This document shows positions 25,592 through 34,300 of a DNA stretch of 64,000 nt, one piece after another. The translations under genes and the position numbers were made by a program. Source of the stretch: MWCO01 sp964488865 (GTDB lineage Bacteria > Myxococcota_A > Polyangia > Polyangiales > Polyangiaceae). Within the stretch, counting starts at the first letter, position 1, and every line of letters begins with the position of its first letter. Where the stretch lies: NCBI GenBank assembly GCA_964488865.1, contig CAZAWR010000013.1, positions 73,874 to 137,873 of the forward strand, given 5' to 3'. The notes under the pieces are model-generated. The model worked only from the letters and a program-made list of their open reading frames with translations, searched no databases and was not told the origin of the DNA.

Positions 25592-26972
25592 GGCTCAGCT
25601 CCAGGGGGGTGCTGTTATCGGTGGGGACCACGGCCGTGCGGTTCGAGCCCTTCTCCCATCGCACCGACCCGTCCTTGCGCACGATGACGAGCTTGTACTC
25701 GATGCGTGCGCCCGAACGCAGTGCGACGTCCGCAGTCCAAGTCGGCCAAGACTGGCCGGAGAGCCGGATGCCAGCGTGGGGGTTCCATGCGCCGAGCTCC
25801 TCTTGGTCTCCTACCACGACCAGCGTGTCGCCATAGGCCGTGAGGTTGCACTGGGCCCGGACGGCCACCGATTGGGTCGCCGTGATCGGGTTGTGATCCC
25901 CGGCGTATCGGTCCCACAGACGGCCGAACTCACCTTCGAACGCGGCCGCAACCTCGGTGTCGTTCGCGATCAGGGCAAGGTCTTCGTAGTTGCTCTTGGT
26001 GGCCGTGAGGGTCCAGTTGTAGGACCCGACTGCCGTCGTCTTGCCGTCGACCACCATGAACTTGTGGTGCATCGCGGTGTACGGGCTCGTGTCGTTGAGG
26101 GCCTCGATCACGGGGATGCCCGCATCCTTCACGATCTCGTCCACAGTCGTGGTGCTGGATTGCTTGCGGTCCGTGATCAGGTACACGTCGACCCCGCGGT
26201 TCTTCGCACGGACGAGCGCGTTCGCGAGCCCGCTGAGACGGAACGAGAAGACCGCTGCCACGATCCGGTGCTCGGCCGCGTCGATCTGCGCTTCGATCAC
26301 CTTGTCCAGGTGGTCCTCCGGGGAGAAGTGCAGTTGCAGCGCGCTGTCCACGTCGCCCGCGCGACGGGTCTTCCACCCCGTGAGGATCTCGTCGAGCTCG
26401 GCGTCGAGCACTTCGGCGAGGGCGGAGGAGGAGAGCGCCAGGACGGTCTCGTCGTTCTCGTGCAGGGCGCTGTCGCCCCAGTTCGCCGAGCCCATGAACA
26501 CGCGCTGCCGGTCGATGATGGCGACCTTGTGGTGCAGGGTGGCAAACTCGTGGCGCGTGTTGAGGACGGGCACGACGTTCAGGCCGGCCGCGATCAATTC
26601 GTCGTCGAGGGTGTTGTGGTCCTCGGCCATCTGCTTCGCGTCCCACAGCACCTCGACGTCGACGCCGGCCTTCTGTCGCTCGAGCAGCGCGTATCCGAGG
26701 CGGGCGCTTCGCAGGTTGTACATCGCCACGCGGATCTCGCTCTGTGCGGCGGCGACCTCCGTCGCGATCCGATCCTCGAGTGCCTGCCCGCCGGGGACGA
26801 AGTACACGTCGAGGGATTCGCCCTGCCACCCGTCGATGTGCTCGAGGACGGCCTCCTGGTGCGAGTCAATCGGAAGGTCGTCGGAGGGGGCGCTGCCGCA
26901 GGCGGGGCAAGCCAGGGTGAACAGGCAGACGAGCAGGGGGAAGATGAGACGAGCGATGGGGGATCGAAGCAC
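25575..26972 (-). CDS. Phospholipase D-like lipoprotein with CBM20-like C-terminus, first of pair
   Basis: 465 residues from a GTG at 26972. This start is decided by a perfect AAGGAGG five bases upstream and by the lipoprotein signal LIFPLLVCLFTLACPACGS. HKD sites are LHHKVAIIDRQRVFMGSANW and MHHKFMVVDGKTTAVGSYNW. The C-terminal module LVVVGDQEELGAWNPHAG, WPTWTADVALRSGARIEYKL, RWEKGSNRTAV is CBM20-like. It is shorter than its downstream partner, which has about 130 extra residues before the first HKD. Exported and membrane-anchored. Substrate unknown; close pairing suggests they act together or on different ends of one polymer. Confidence 0.9.
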   Translation of the reverse strand: MLRSPIARLIFPLLVCLFTLACPACGSAPSDDLPIDSHQEAVLEHIDGWQGESLDVYFVPGGQALEDRIATEVAAAQSEIRVAMYNLRSARLGYALLERQKAGVDVEVLWDAKQMAEDHNTLDDELIAAGLNVVPVLNTRHEFATLHHKVAIIDRQRVFMGSANWGDSALHENDETVLALSSSALAEVLDAELDEILTGWKTRRAGDVDSALQLHFSPEDHLDKVIEAQIDAAEHRIVAAVFSFRLSGLANALVRAKNRGVDVYLITDRKQSSTTTVDEIVKDAGIPVIEALNDTSPYTAMHHKFMVVDGKTTAVGSYNWTLTATKSNYEDLALIANDTEVAAAFEGEFGRLWDRYAGDHNPITATQSVAVRAQCNLTAYGDTLVVVGDQEELGAWNPHAGIRLSGQSWPTWTADVALRSGARIEYKLVIVRKDGSVRWEKGSNRTAVVPTDNSTPLELSHAFRD

Positions 26973-26977
26973 GGCGG

Positions 26978-27007
26978 CCTCCTTAGTAACTCCACGGTGA
27001 GTTACTA
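26978..27007 (-). promoter_or_regulatory. Leader hairpin touching the Shine-Dalgarno of the PLD operon
   Basis: On the leftward mRNA a perfect 9-bp inverted repeat (UAGUAACUC ... GAGUUACUA, loop of six) occupies 27007-26984. The AAGGAGG ribosome site is 26984-26978, so the final A of the stem is the first base of the Shine-Dalgarno sequence, and the GTG start follows at 26972. Such placement could modulate translation or protect the 5' end. As DNA the same repeat could be an operator. Confidence 0.6.
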
Positions 27008-27045
27008 TTGCCAGGGATAGAACGGTGTGTGGGTCCGTGCAACCC

Positions 27046-27059
27046 TTTTGTTTACAAAA
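27046..27059. promoter_or_regulatory. AT-rich palindrome upstream of the PLD operon
   Basis: TTTTGT-TT-ACAAAA is a perfect 6-bp inverted repeat and an AT-rich patch in otherwise GC-rich DNA, about 75-90 bases upstream of the PLD start codon. It is placed where a promoter or operator would lie. No clear -35/-10 pair could be assigned. Function inferred from position only. Confidence 0.35.
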
Positions 27060-27151
27060 TCGTGCAGTGCGCGGAAGGCTTCGTTCCCACGGTTCCTTCG
27101 CGCCGAAGGGGAGCCTGGGCGTTTCGCATCGAGTCAAACGGTGGGACGGCG

Positions 27152-27174
27152 AGGGGGCCTTGCGAAAGCCCCCT
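27152..27174. other. Short GC-rich hairpin
   Basis: AGGGGGC (27152-27158) pairs perfectly with GCCCCCT (27168-27174) around a nine-base loop. It lies just beyond the terminator of the hybrid kinase gene and could back it up, or stop transcription from the right side. It has no strong T-tract, so its role is unsure. Confidence 0.45.
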
Positions 27175-27175
27175 T

Positions 27176-27222
27176 AGAAAACCTAGACCCAAAGCAGCGC
27201 GGAGCGCTTGGTTTGGGCCTAG
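27176..27222 (-). terminator. Rho-independent terminator of the hybrid kinase gene
   Basis: The TAG stop (27219-27221) is inside the first arm. Leftward RNA reads CUAGGCCCAAACCAAGCGC, loop UCC, then GCGCUGCUUUGGGUCUAG: a stem of about 17 pairs with few mismatches, followed directly by GUUUUC. Long stem, short loop and U-run are the classic arrangement. It isolates the kinase gene from the PLD operon, which reads in the same direction. Confidence 0.85.
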
Positions 27223-29390
27223 TCCAACAGTCCCTTCCGGGTCTGGAGTTGCTGGTACACCGTGGCAAGCTCCTTTCCGCGCGAGGCATCGACCGGGATG
27301 GTGCGACCGTTGGCGTCGGCCCCACGGCCGGGCACACTGACTTGCGCGAGCACGTCGGCCAGGACTTGGGCCACATCATCTGATGTGAAAGGCTTCTCGA
27401 GTCGCGCGTCGAACCCGTACTGCTCGGGGTTCGCGAGCACCGGGTCGTTGGAATAGCCACTGGAGACGATCCCGCGAACTTCGGCGTCGATGGCCCGGAT
27501 TCGCCGCATGGTTTCCAATCCACCCATGCCATCGACGACGGTGAGGTCGAGGATCACAGCCTGATGGGGTCGTCCCTGGGCTCTCGCGTGCTCGAAGAGC
27601 ACGAGGGCTTGTTCGCCATGCTCTGCGACGTCGACGGTACACCCAAGGCGTTCGAGGGACTTTTCGAGCAGCCATCGCACGTCGGCGACGTCATCCATGA
27701 CGAGCACGCGGCCTTCGAGCGCGGTGGGTGGATGGGAGGGCTTGTCCTTGCGCACCTGGTCGCGGGACAGGGGGATCCGGATGATGAAGGCCGTGCCCTG
27801 CCCCTGGGTGGAGCGCACCTGCACGGCACCGCCGTGGCGTTTGACGATGGAGTGCACGATCGTGAGGCCGAGCCCGCTGCCCATCGACTTGGTGGTGAAG
27901 TAGGGCTCGAAGACTTTGTGAAGGACTTCCGAAGGCATGCCGGGTCCGTTGTCGCGAATGTAGAGCCTGGCGTAGGAGCCGGGCTCGAGGGACGCGTCAT
28001 CTCCAGGCTCCACGGTGAGCTGTTCGGCGGAGATGTCGATGGTGCCCCCGTCAGGCATCGCCTGGATCGCGTTGAGCACGATGTTGTGGATGACTTGCCC
28101 GAACTGCGCCGGGTCGACGTGTACGGGGGGCATGTCCTCGGGGATGGACAGGCGGACGCGGACGGTGGAGCCGGCAGCAGCGAGGTTGGAGGTGTCGTGA
28201 ACCAGTTGGGCGAGCGAGCAGGCGCGGGACACGGGGGCACCCCCGTGGGAGAAGGTGAGGAGTTGCTTGGTGAGGGCCGAAGCACGCGCGAAGATCTGCC
28301 GGACGGTATCGAGGTCTTTCTGGGTTGGGGGCCGTCCCTGGGCGATGGCGGTCTGCCACACGAAGTCCGTGGTGCCTTGGATCGCCGTGAGGAGGTTGTT
28401 GAAGTCGTGGGCCACGCCGCCGGCCAGCACGCCGAGGGACTCGATCTTGTGGGCGCGCTCCAGCTCCTTCTCGATGCGAAGCTGGTCCGTGATGTCCCGT
28501 GAGCGTTCGATGATCCCCTCGAGCGCGCCATCCGGGCCGAAGAACGGCGACGCGAAGATCTCCATGGTGCACTCGCTGCCGTCTTCGGCGACGAACTCGT
28601 GGAGCAGGCGCACCGGCCGGGGAAGGCGAGCGATCTCCTCGAGGGGGCACTTCTGCCCGTACGCCGGGCAAGCGTGCTCCCACCCGTGCAGTAGGTGGAA
28701 GCAGCGGCACGGACGAACGCGCTCTCCCACGCGTCGCTCGCGAGCCACCCGGTTCACCAAGCGAACCTCGTGGTCCAACCCCACCACCAGGATCGGTTCG
28801 TCCATCCCGTCGATCGCTCGTTGCAGCAAGTCCCGCGTTGCCTCCCGCTCTGCCTCCCGCTGGTGCTGCTCCGTGATGTCCGACACGGCGATCCGGCAAG
28901 GAGCGACCCCTGTCACCGCGGGCCGGCCGCGAAGGCGAACATGCGGTGCCGGCGCGATCACGCCGGATGGCTGCAGCCGCACGTCGCACGTTACCTGCCG
29001 CCCGTTCGCAAGCTCTCGAAGCAGCAAGCAGACATCGTCGCGGTCCTCCGGGTGGAAGAGTCGCACGCAGCTGCGGCCCACCAGAGACGCGCGATCGGCG
29101 CCCACCGCCGCAGCCACCGTGGCATTGGCTTCGAGAATGATGCCCCGTTCGTCCACCGTCACGTAGCCGACGGGGGCGAAGTCGAAGAGGTCTGCGTACT
29201 GCTTTTTCGCTTCGATGAGGTTCTCATGCGCAATTCTCAGCTCCTCGTTCTGGCCCTCGAGGTAGGCCTGATGTGTCTTCAGGTCCTCGACCAGCCGGTT
29301 CAAGAATTCGAGCTCGATGCCTGGCTTGCGGCAGGGCGACTTGCTGGTCAATGCATCGCTCTCCCGCGCACCGTGGGATGAGTCTTCCAT
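27219..29390 (-). CDS. Hybrid sensor histidine kinase: PAS-PAS-HisKA-HATPase-REC
   Basis: 723 residues from the ATG giving MEDSSHGARES; in-frame upstream starts to 29561 lack support. A coiled coil (about 30-75) leads to PAS1 (YADLFDFAPVGYVTVDERGI). PAS2 carries a cysteine cluster, RPCRCFHLLHGWEHACPAYG and KCPLEEI, of the kind found in PAS domains binding metal or sensing redox. HisKA has LAGGVAHDFNNLLTAI with the phospho-His. The ATPase has N, G1 (DNGPGMP) and G2 (GSGLGL) boxes. The C-terminal receiver has AVILDLTVVDGMGG. No membrane helix, so it is cytoplasmic. Its output partner is not adjacent. Confidence 0.93.
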   Translation of the reverse strand: MEDSSHGARESDALTSKSPCRKPGIELEFLNRLVEDLKTHQAYLEGQNEELRIAHENLIEAKKQYADLFDFAPVGYVTVDERGIILEANATVAAAVGADRASLVGRSCVRLFHPEDRDDVCLLLRELANGRQVTCDVRLQPSGVIAPAPHVRLRGRPAVTGVAPCRIAVSDITEQHQREAEREATRDLLQRAIDGMDEPILVVGLDHEVRLVNRVARERRVGERVRPCRCFHLLHGWEHACPAYGQKCPLEEIARLPRPVRLLHEFVAEDGSECTMEIFASPFFGPDGALEGIIERSRDITDQLRIEKELERAHKIESLGVLAGGVAHDFNNLLTAIQGTTDFVWQTAIAQGRPPTQKDLDTVRQIFARASALTKQLLTFSHGGAPVSRACSLAQLVHDTSNLAAAGSTVRVRLSIPEDMPPVHVDPAQFGQVIHNIVLNAIQAMPDGGTIDISAEQLTVEPGDDASLEPGSYARLYIRDNGPGMPSEVLHKVFEPYFTTKSMGSGLGLTIVHSIVKRHGGAVQVRSTQGQGTAFIIRIPLSRDQVRKDKPSHPPTALEGRVLVMDDVADVRWLLEKSLERLGCTVDVAEHGEQALVLFEHARAQGRPHQAVILDLTVVDGMGGLETMRRIRAIDAEVRGIVSSGYSNDPVLANPEQYGFDARLEKPFTSDDVAQVLADVLAQVSVPGRGADANGRTIPVDASRGKELATVYQQLQTRKGLLD

Positions 29391-29676
29391 CGCTTCGCTC
29401 CTATCTGTCGGGATGAGCCGCCTCATCCCACCCATGACAGACGCCCCCCCGGGCGCTGCGCCGGTCCAACGACCGAGTCCGATCCTAGCACGGACTTCGG
29501 CGTTGCCCAGTCTCCCGATCCACTCCATGGCGTGTGTCGGGGCTCGATCGACATACCCCATTTGCCTTGGGCGTATTTGCGGCGACTTCGTCTGTCACGA
29601 ACGGCTGCGATTGCCACGTAGGTCGACATGCTGACGTCGTTGGCATATATTGCCATTGATCTGCATGGAGATTCAC
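29391..29676. other. Intergenic region between kinase and TA module
   Basis: About 285 bp between the start of the leftward kinase gene and the rightward ParD gene. It should hold both promoters and probably the ParD operator. I could not pick a convincing promoter; no long ORF with coding character is seen. Confidence 0.4.
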
Positions 29677-29934
29677 ATGGCCACGAGAAACGTCGTTTTG
29701 ACCGCGACCCAATCCGACCTGGTCGACCGGCTTGTCGCCTCAGGGCGCTATCAGAATGCCTCCGAGGCGCTCAGGGCGGGACTGCGGCTGCTCGAACGCG
29801 AGGAGGCCGAGTTGGGCGAACTGCGCGCCCGGCTGAGTGCCGGTCTCGACCAAGCGCGCCGGGGCGATCTGGCCGACGGCCCAGGCGAGGACGCCATCCG
29901 TCGCGCCTTCTCGCGCGCCCGGAAAGGGTCTTGA
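29677..29934 (+). CDS. parD: ParD-type antitoxin (ribbon-helix-helix)
   Basis: 85 residues from the ATG preceded by GGAG six bases upstream; ATGs at 29650 and 29665 would add a few residues. It shows a ParD/CopG strand-helix-helix start (RNVVLTATQSDLVDRLVASG, then YQNASEALRAGLRLLEREEA) that dimerises and binds DNA, and a charged C-terminal tail (ELRARLSAGLDQARRGD) that wraps the toxin. Its stop overlaps the toxin ATG by one base. Antitoxin and autoregulator of the downstream ParE-type toxin. Confidence 0.92.
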   Translation: MATRNVVLTATQSDLVDRLVASGRYQNASEALRAGLRLLEREEAELGELRARLSAGLDQARRGDLADGPGEDAIRRAFSRARKGS

Positions 29935-30278
29935 TGCCGAAGCCGTGGCGGCTGACGCGGGTAGCGGAAGCGTCATTGATCGACATCGCCCGCTGGACGC
30001 TTGAGACCTTCGGACCGCGACAGGCCGAAGCCTATGAGGAGGATCTGATCGCCGCGTGCCGTGAGATCGCGGCGGGCACGGCCCTGTCGCACGACTGTCG
30101 TCGCCTGATCGATCGGGACCTACCCGAGAACCTGCGCTTCACGCGCTGCGGCCAGCATTTCCTCGTGTTCGTCGAGGATCCCGCGCAGGTGGTCATCGTC
30201 GATTTCCTGCACAGCCGATCCGATCTGCCGAAAAGGCTCGCAGTGCTGCCCGATCCGGGAGCCGACCGCGACCGCTAA
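29934..30278 (+). CDS. parE: ParE-type toxin
   Basis: 114 residues starting MPKPWRLTRVAEASLIDIAR. This is the RelE/ParE fold: helix pair WTLETFGPRQAEAYEEDLI, the loop CRRLIDRDLPENLRFTR, then strands HFLVFVEDPAQVVIVDFLHS. The C-terminal LHSRSDLP resembles ParE proteins that poison gyrase. It overlaps the antitoxin stop. No disabling change is visible, so the module looks intact. It sits at the left border of the repeat-bounded accessory region. Confidence 0.9.
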   Translation: MPKPWRLTRVAEASLIDIARWTLETFGPRQAEAYEEDLIAACREIAAGTALSHDCRRLIDRDLPENLRFTRCGQHFLVFVEDPAQVVIVDFLHSRSDLPKRLAVLPDPGADRDR

Positions 30279-30449
30279 CAAGCCCGACCTCACCGTCGAC
30301 GCAAAGTGGGCGTGCTTCATCTTGATGCACACGTTCAAGAACCGGCTCGGCCTTGAAGAGGTTCGTGGATTGCTCAGTCACCGTTTCCTGATCGGCAGGA
30401 GTTGCTCGCCGAGCTGGCGTATCTCGCGGGCACGGACGCGACGGGCGCA

Positions 30450-30910
30450 AGTGCGATTGTCCTGCGACGGAACGGAGGAGCTCTGTTTGACCCTCACCGA
30501 CCTTGCCGCGATCCAGGCCAACGGTGCCACGATAGCCGGGGACGTGAGCAGCGACGGATTCGTGCCCTCGGACCAGGGCGGACTCGACTGGCACTTCGTT
30601 CCGTCGGACGGTCTCTGCTCCGGAAGGATGGAGGTGGATGTCCAAGGGTTGCTTCCCCAGATGTCGTCGAGCGACCCTGAGCAGATCTCGGTATTCGAGA
30701 CATGCGGCAAGGGAGCCGAGGGGATCCAGGTGGTTGGCCTCCAGCGGATGATGCTGAACTATCACGGCAACTACTACGCAACGACCGACTTCGCTTCGAC
30801 GTCTACGGCTGGCAGCTTGGGGTCTGGACCGACGGATTCGAAGCCACGAACTGGACCGCGGACCAGACTCATCACTTCGTAGCGTCCTGGAGTGCGGACG
30901 AAGGGGAAGC
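30450..30910 (+). pseudogene. Frameshifted fragment of a secreted LamG-like protein
   Basis: Frame 1 gives CLTLTDLAAIQANGATIAGD, LDWHFVPSDGLCSGRMEVDV, QGLLPQ and LNYHGNYYATTDF, which is coherent beta-rich protein. Near 30789 the frame changes and continues RFDVYGWQLGVWTDGFEATN and HHFVASWSADEG. The two halves join sensibly only with a frameshift. No start or signal peptide is found, and upstream (30280-30450) another frame has an unrelated short run. The right end meets repeat A at 30912. Confidence 0.6.
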
Positions 30911-30911
30911 T

Positions 30912-30981
30912 GGTAGGTAATTCGAACGCCTTTCGCAAGGTAAGACAAGCCGCGGGTCACGTCGTCATGTCGGCGTGAAGG
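30912..30981. repeat. Direct repeat A, copy 1
   Basis: 70 bp matching 35715-35784 with about five or six differences; both read to GCCGCGGGTCACGTCGTCAT and on to GGCGTGAAGG. In the leftward frame it encodes CLTLRKAFELP, a decayed version of the LDLREAFEFPS tail at 23241-23280 and 47901-47950. Probably the end of a lost transposable element. Confidence 0.8.
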
Positions 30982-31011
30982 CTCCCGCGTTCTCCCAGGA
31001 TCCCAGCCGGG

Positions 31012-31112
31012 GGAGAGACAGGCCGGCAGAAGCGCACGCGGGGTGCATCGTGGTCTACCTGGCCGCCCGCAACAGCTGTTCGAGGAGGAGGACGGCGTGG
31101 TAGGCGAAGTAC
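31012..31112. repeat. Direct repeat B, copy 1
   Basis: About 100 bp matching 36162-36263, sharing GACAGGCCGGCAGAAGCGCA and AACAGCTGTTCGAGGA with scattered differences. In the leftward direction both encode YFAY(H/P)A(V/I)L(L/F)LEQLLRAAR plus a stop, so this is the 3' end of some gene that moved or was duplicated. Beyond the shared block the two copies are unrelated. 31113-31375 holds nothing I can support. Confidence 0.8.
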
Positions 31113-31375
31113 CCAAGCTTCCTTCCCCCCTTGAAAAGAAGAGCGTGCACTTCTTCGCCTCGATGCTGAAGTTCTCAAGGTTCGCCTCGGTCACGTTACT
31201 CCGGGCACTGCGTACCAGCTGCGACTTCGCCGAATACTGGGCGTTCCATCTCCCGTCGATACGTCCGATGGGGTGCCGGCGAACCGAGCCGCAAGATCGA
31301 TAGCGCCTCGTTCGACGTAGCGCCTTCGTGGCGTTTGTGCCTCGTTGGCCACGGCTGATATTGGCTTGCCGGCAG

Positions 31376-34300
31376 TCAGTTGTTCCTCCGAGCTCTCGCG
31401 GCGAGGATCAGCTCGTCGGTCAGCTTCTTGAGGGCCACGGTGTCGAAGGGTTTCTCGACGCGCAGGTTGCCGACCCTGGCGAGGTAGTCCGACGCGCCGG
31501 GCGTGAACGCGCCGCCGGTGATGAACACCACACGCGCGGCTAGATCTCGATCGGCGTCTCGCGCCGCGAGCCAGGCGTGCAGCTCCATGCCGGAGATCCG
31601 GGGCATCATCATGTCGCAAAAGATCAGGTCGAAGCGCCGGTCCTGCTCGAGGATCGCCCTGGCCTCCTCGCCCGAGGCGGCGGTGACGACCTCGTGGTCG
31701 CGGCCGAGGATCCTCGCGATGATGGCGCGGATGCCCGGCTCATCGTCCACCACCAGGATCCGACCGCGGGTGGTCGAGCGCGTTGGCGCATCCTCGGTTG
31801 GCGACGCCTCGCGGGTCTGCCAGTCCCGCGGCAGGCGCGGCAGCCGGATCAAGAACCGCGTCCCTTTCCCTGGCTCGCTGGAGAAGGAGATCTCGCCGCC
31901 GAAACCGGTGACGATGTTTCTGGCGATCGCGAGCCCGAGACCCGAGCCGACGCCCACCTCCTTGGTGGTGAAGAAGGGCTGGAAGATCCGGTCGTGGTGC
32001 TCCGGCGCGATGCCCTTGCCCGTGTCGCTGACCTCGGCGAGGACCGCCTCGCCCTCGGCCCAGGCGCGGACCCGGATCTTGTTCTCTTCCACGTGCCCCT
32101 CGTCGATGGCGTGGGCCGCGTTGATGAAGAGGTTGAGGAACACCTGCGCGAGCTTGCCGTCCGCGGCCAGCACCGGCGGGATCGGGTCGTAGTCCCTGAC
32201 CACCTGAGCCCGGTACTTGATCTGGTTGAAGGCCATGTTGAGCGCCTGCTCGATCACCGGCTGCAGCTGAACCGGCATGACCTCGTCGCGATCGACGCGC
32301 GAGAAGGTGCCCAGGCCACGGGCGATCTCCTTGATCCGGTTGGCGCCGCTCGCGGCCTCGCGCAGCCGGACGACCACGTCTTCCATGGCCGCGGGGAGGC
32401 CAGTGTCGGGACGCTCGCCGAGCGCCCGGGCGGCCTCCTCGGGCCCCAGGTGCCGAAACAGAGCGTCGTGGCAACGGCGCACGTCGTCGGCGAGCCGGGG
32501 AAGGTCCTCGGCGGCGCTCTCGACGTTGTAGAGCACGTAGGAGAGCGGGTTGTTGATCTCGTGCGCCACGCCGGCCGCCAGCATACCCATGCTAGCCAGC
32601 CGGTCCGACTGGGCGAGCGAGGCCTGGAGGCGCTCACGCTCGGCCAGCGCCTCCCTCAAGGCCGTGATGTCCTGCAGCGCCAGCGCCGCGCCCCGGCCGG
32701 TGCGGGTGGTCACCGGGGCGGCGCCGAGGACGAATACACGCGTCGCGCTGCCCCCGTTGTGCTGGACCTCCAGGCTCACCTCGCGGTTGCGGATGGCATG
32801 TCCGCCGAGCGCTTGTTTGAGGGCTCCGTTGACCTCGCAGCTCGAGCACGACGGCCCGAAGCCGCAGCCGCGCGGATCGTCATGGCAATGCACGCAGCCA
32901 GCGAGATCGCCGAAGCGCCGCTTTCCGTCGAGCTCGTGCCCCGTCACGCCGAAGAGGCGCTCGGTTTCCGGGTTGGCGGACACGACGACCTCGGCCTCGT
33001 CGACGATGAAGACCGCGGCCGGCGTGCCGTCGACAATCGCGCGCAGGTTCTCGCGCTCGGCGATCAGCGCCGTCTCTTGTCTTTTCTCCTCGGTCTGGTC
33101 GCGGAACACGAGCACGACCCCCGCGATCTGGCCCTGCCCGTCGCGAATGGGGGCGCCGGAGTCGGCGATGGGGCGCTCGCCACCCTGCCGGTCGATGAGC
33201 AGCGTGTGGTTGGCGAGGCCCACGATCTTCCCCTCGCGCAGCACCCGTGCGACCGGGCTCTCGACCGTCGCCCGTGTCAGCTCATTGACGATGCGAAAGA
33301 CCTCGTCGAGCGGGCGGCCTCGCGGCTCCGCGGTGCTCCAGCCGGTCAAGGCCTCGGCCACCGGGTTCATCGAGACGACCCGGCCATCCACATCGGTCGA
33401 GATGACGGCATCGCCGATGGAGTTGAGCGTGATGCGCAGGTTTTCCTCGCTCTCGCTCAGCTTTTCCGCATATTCGCGTAAGGACTGTTCCTGTCGAAGT
33501 TGGTCCGTTATGACTTCGGTATAGACGATGATACCGCCGACGGAGCCGTCTGCCTCATACCAGGGTCGGCACTCCCACCGAGTATATTCCACCGTGCCGT
33601 CCGCCCGCATGAACGGGTCCCTGTCCGAACTGCTCACCTCACCCGCCAGCGCCTTTTGATGAACCTCACGCCATTTCTGTGGCAGGTCCGGGAATACCTC
33701 ATAATGGTGTCTCCCGAGCACCTGTTGCTTTTGCACGTGATACATATCCAGATACCGTTGGCTGACATAGAGATAATTTAGACTTCGGTCATGGATGGCC
33801 ACTCCGCTGTTGCTATGCTCAATCACGAACCGCATCAGCTGATCGGAATGGGCCAGCGCCTCTTCCGCCTGCTTGCGCTCGGTGATGTCTAAAGCCATAG
33901 CGAGATAGTGTTTCTTACCCTTGATCTCAATGGGGGCAAGATTGACCTCTACTGGAAATATGGCGCCTCCTTTGTTCCTATGCCTGCCTTCAAAACGAAG
34001 CTGCCCTTTCCTTTTGAGCTCTTCCCAAAATAAACCCATATTTTCTCGTTCACGATAATCAGGGTCGATGTCACTGGCCTTAATATTGAGAATCTCATCA
34101 GCAGAATATCCATATTTATCCAGTGTGAATTGATTATATTCAACAATGAACCCATCTATTCCATGTAGGAAGAGCGCTGCCGGCGCCTGGTTTACCAGCG
34201 TCTGAAACTTTTGTTCACTGTCCCGTAACGCCTCCTCCACTTCTTTGCGCTCGGTGATATCGCTGATGATGACGCGGCAGAGTGGCGCGCCGTCTTCCGC

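Noticed and set aside
23729..25687. 652-codon rightward open frame opposite the PLD genes
   Set aside because: It mirrors the codons of the well-supported leftward PLD-CBM20 proteins; its product has no coherent domain. Such long antisense frames are expected in GC-rich DNA.
30193..31194. 333-codon leftward frame through the TA border region
   Set aside because: Runs antisense to parE and crosses repeats A and B; composition and lack of motifs argue against a gene.
32670..32940. Covalent c-type heme at CVHCH in the large kinase
   Set aside because: The protein has no export signal or membrane helix, and heme c attachment occurs outside the cytoplasm.
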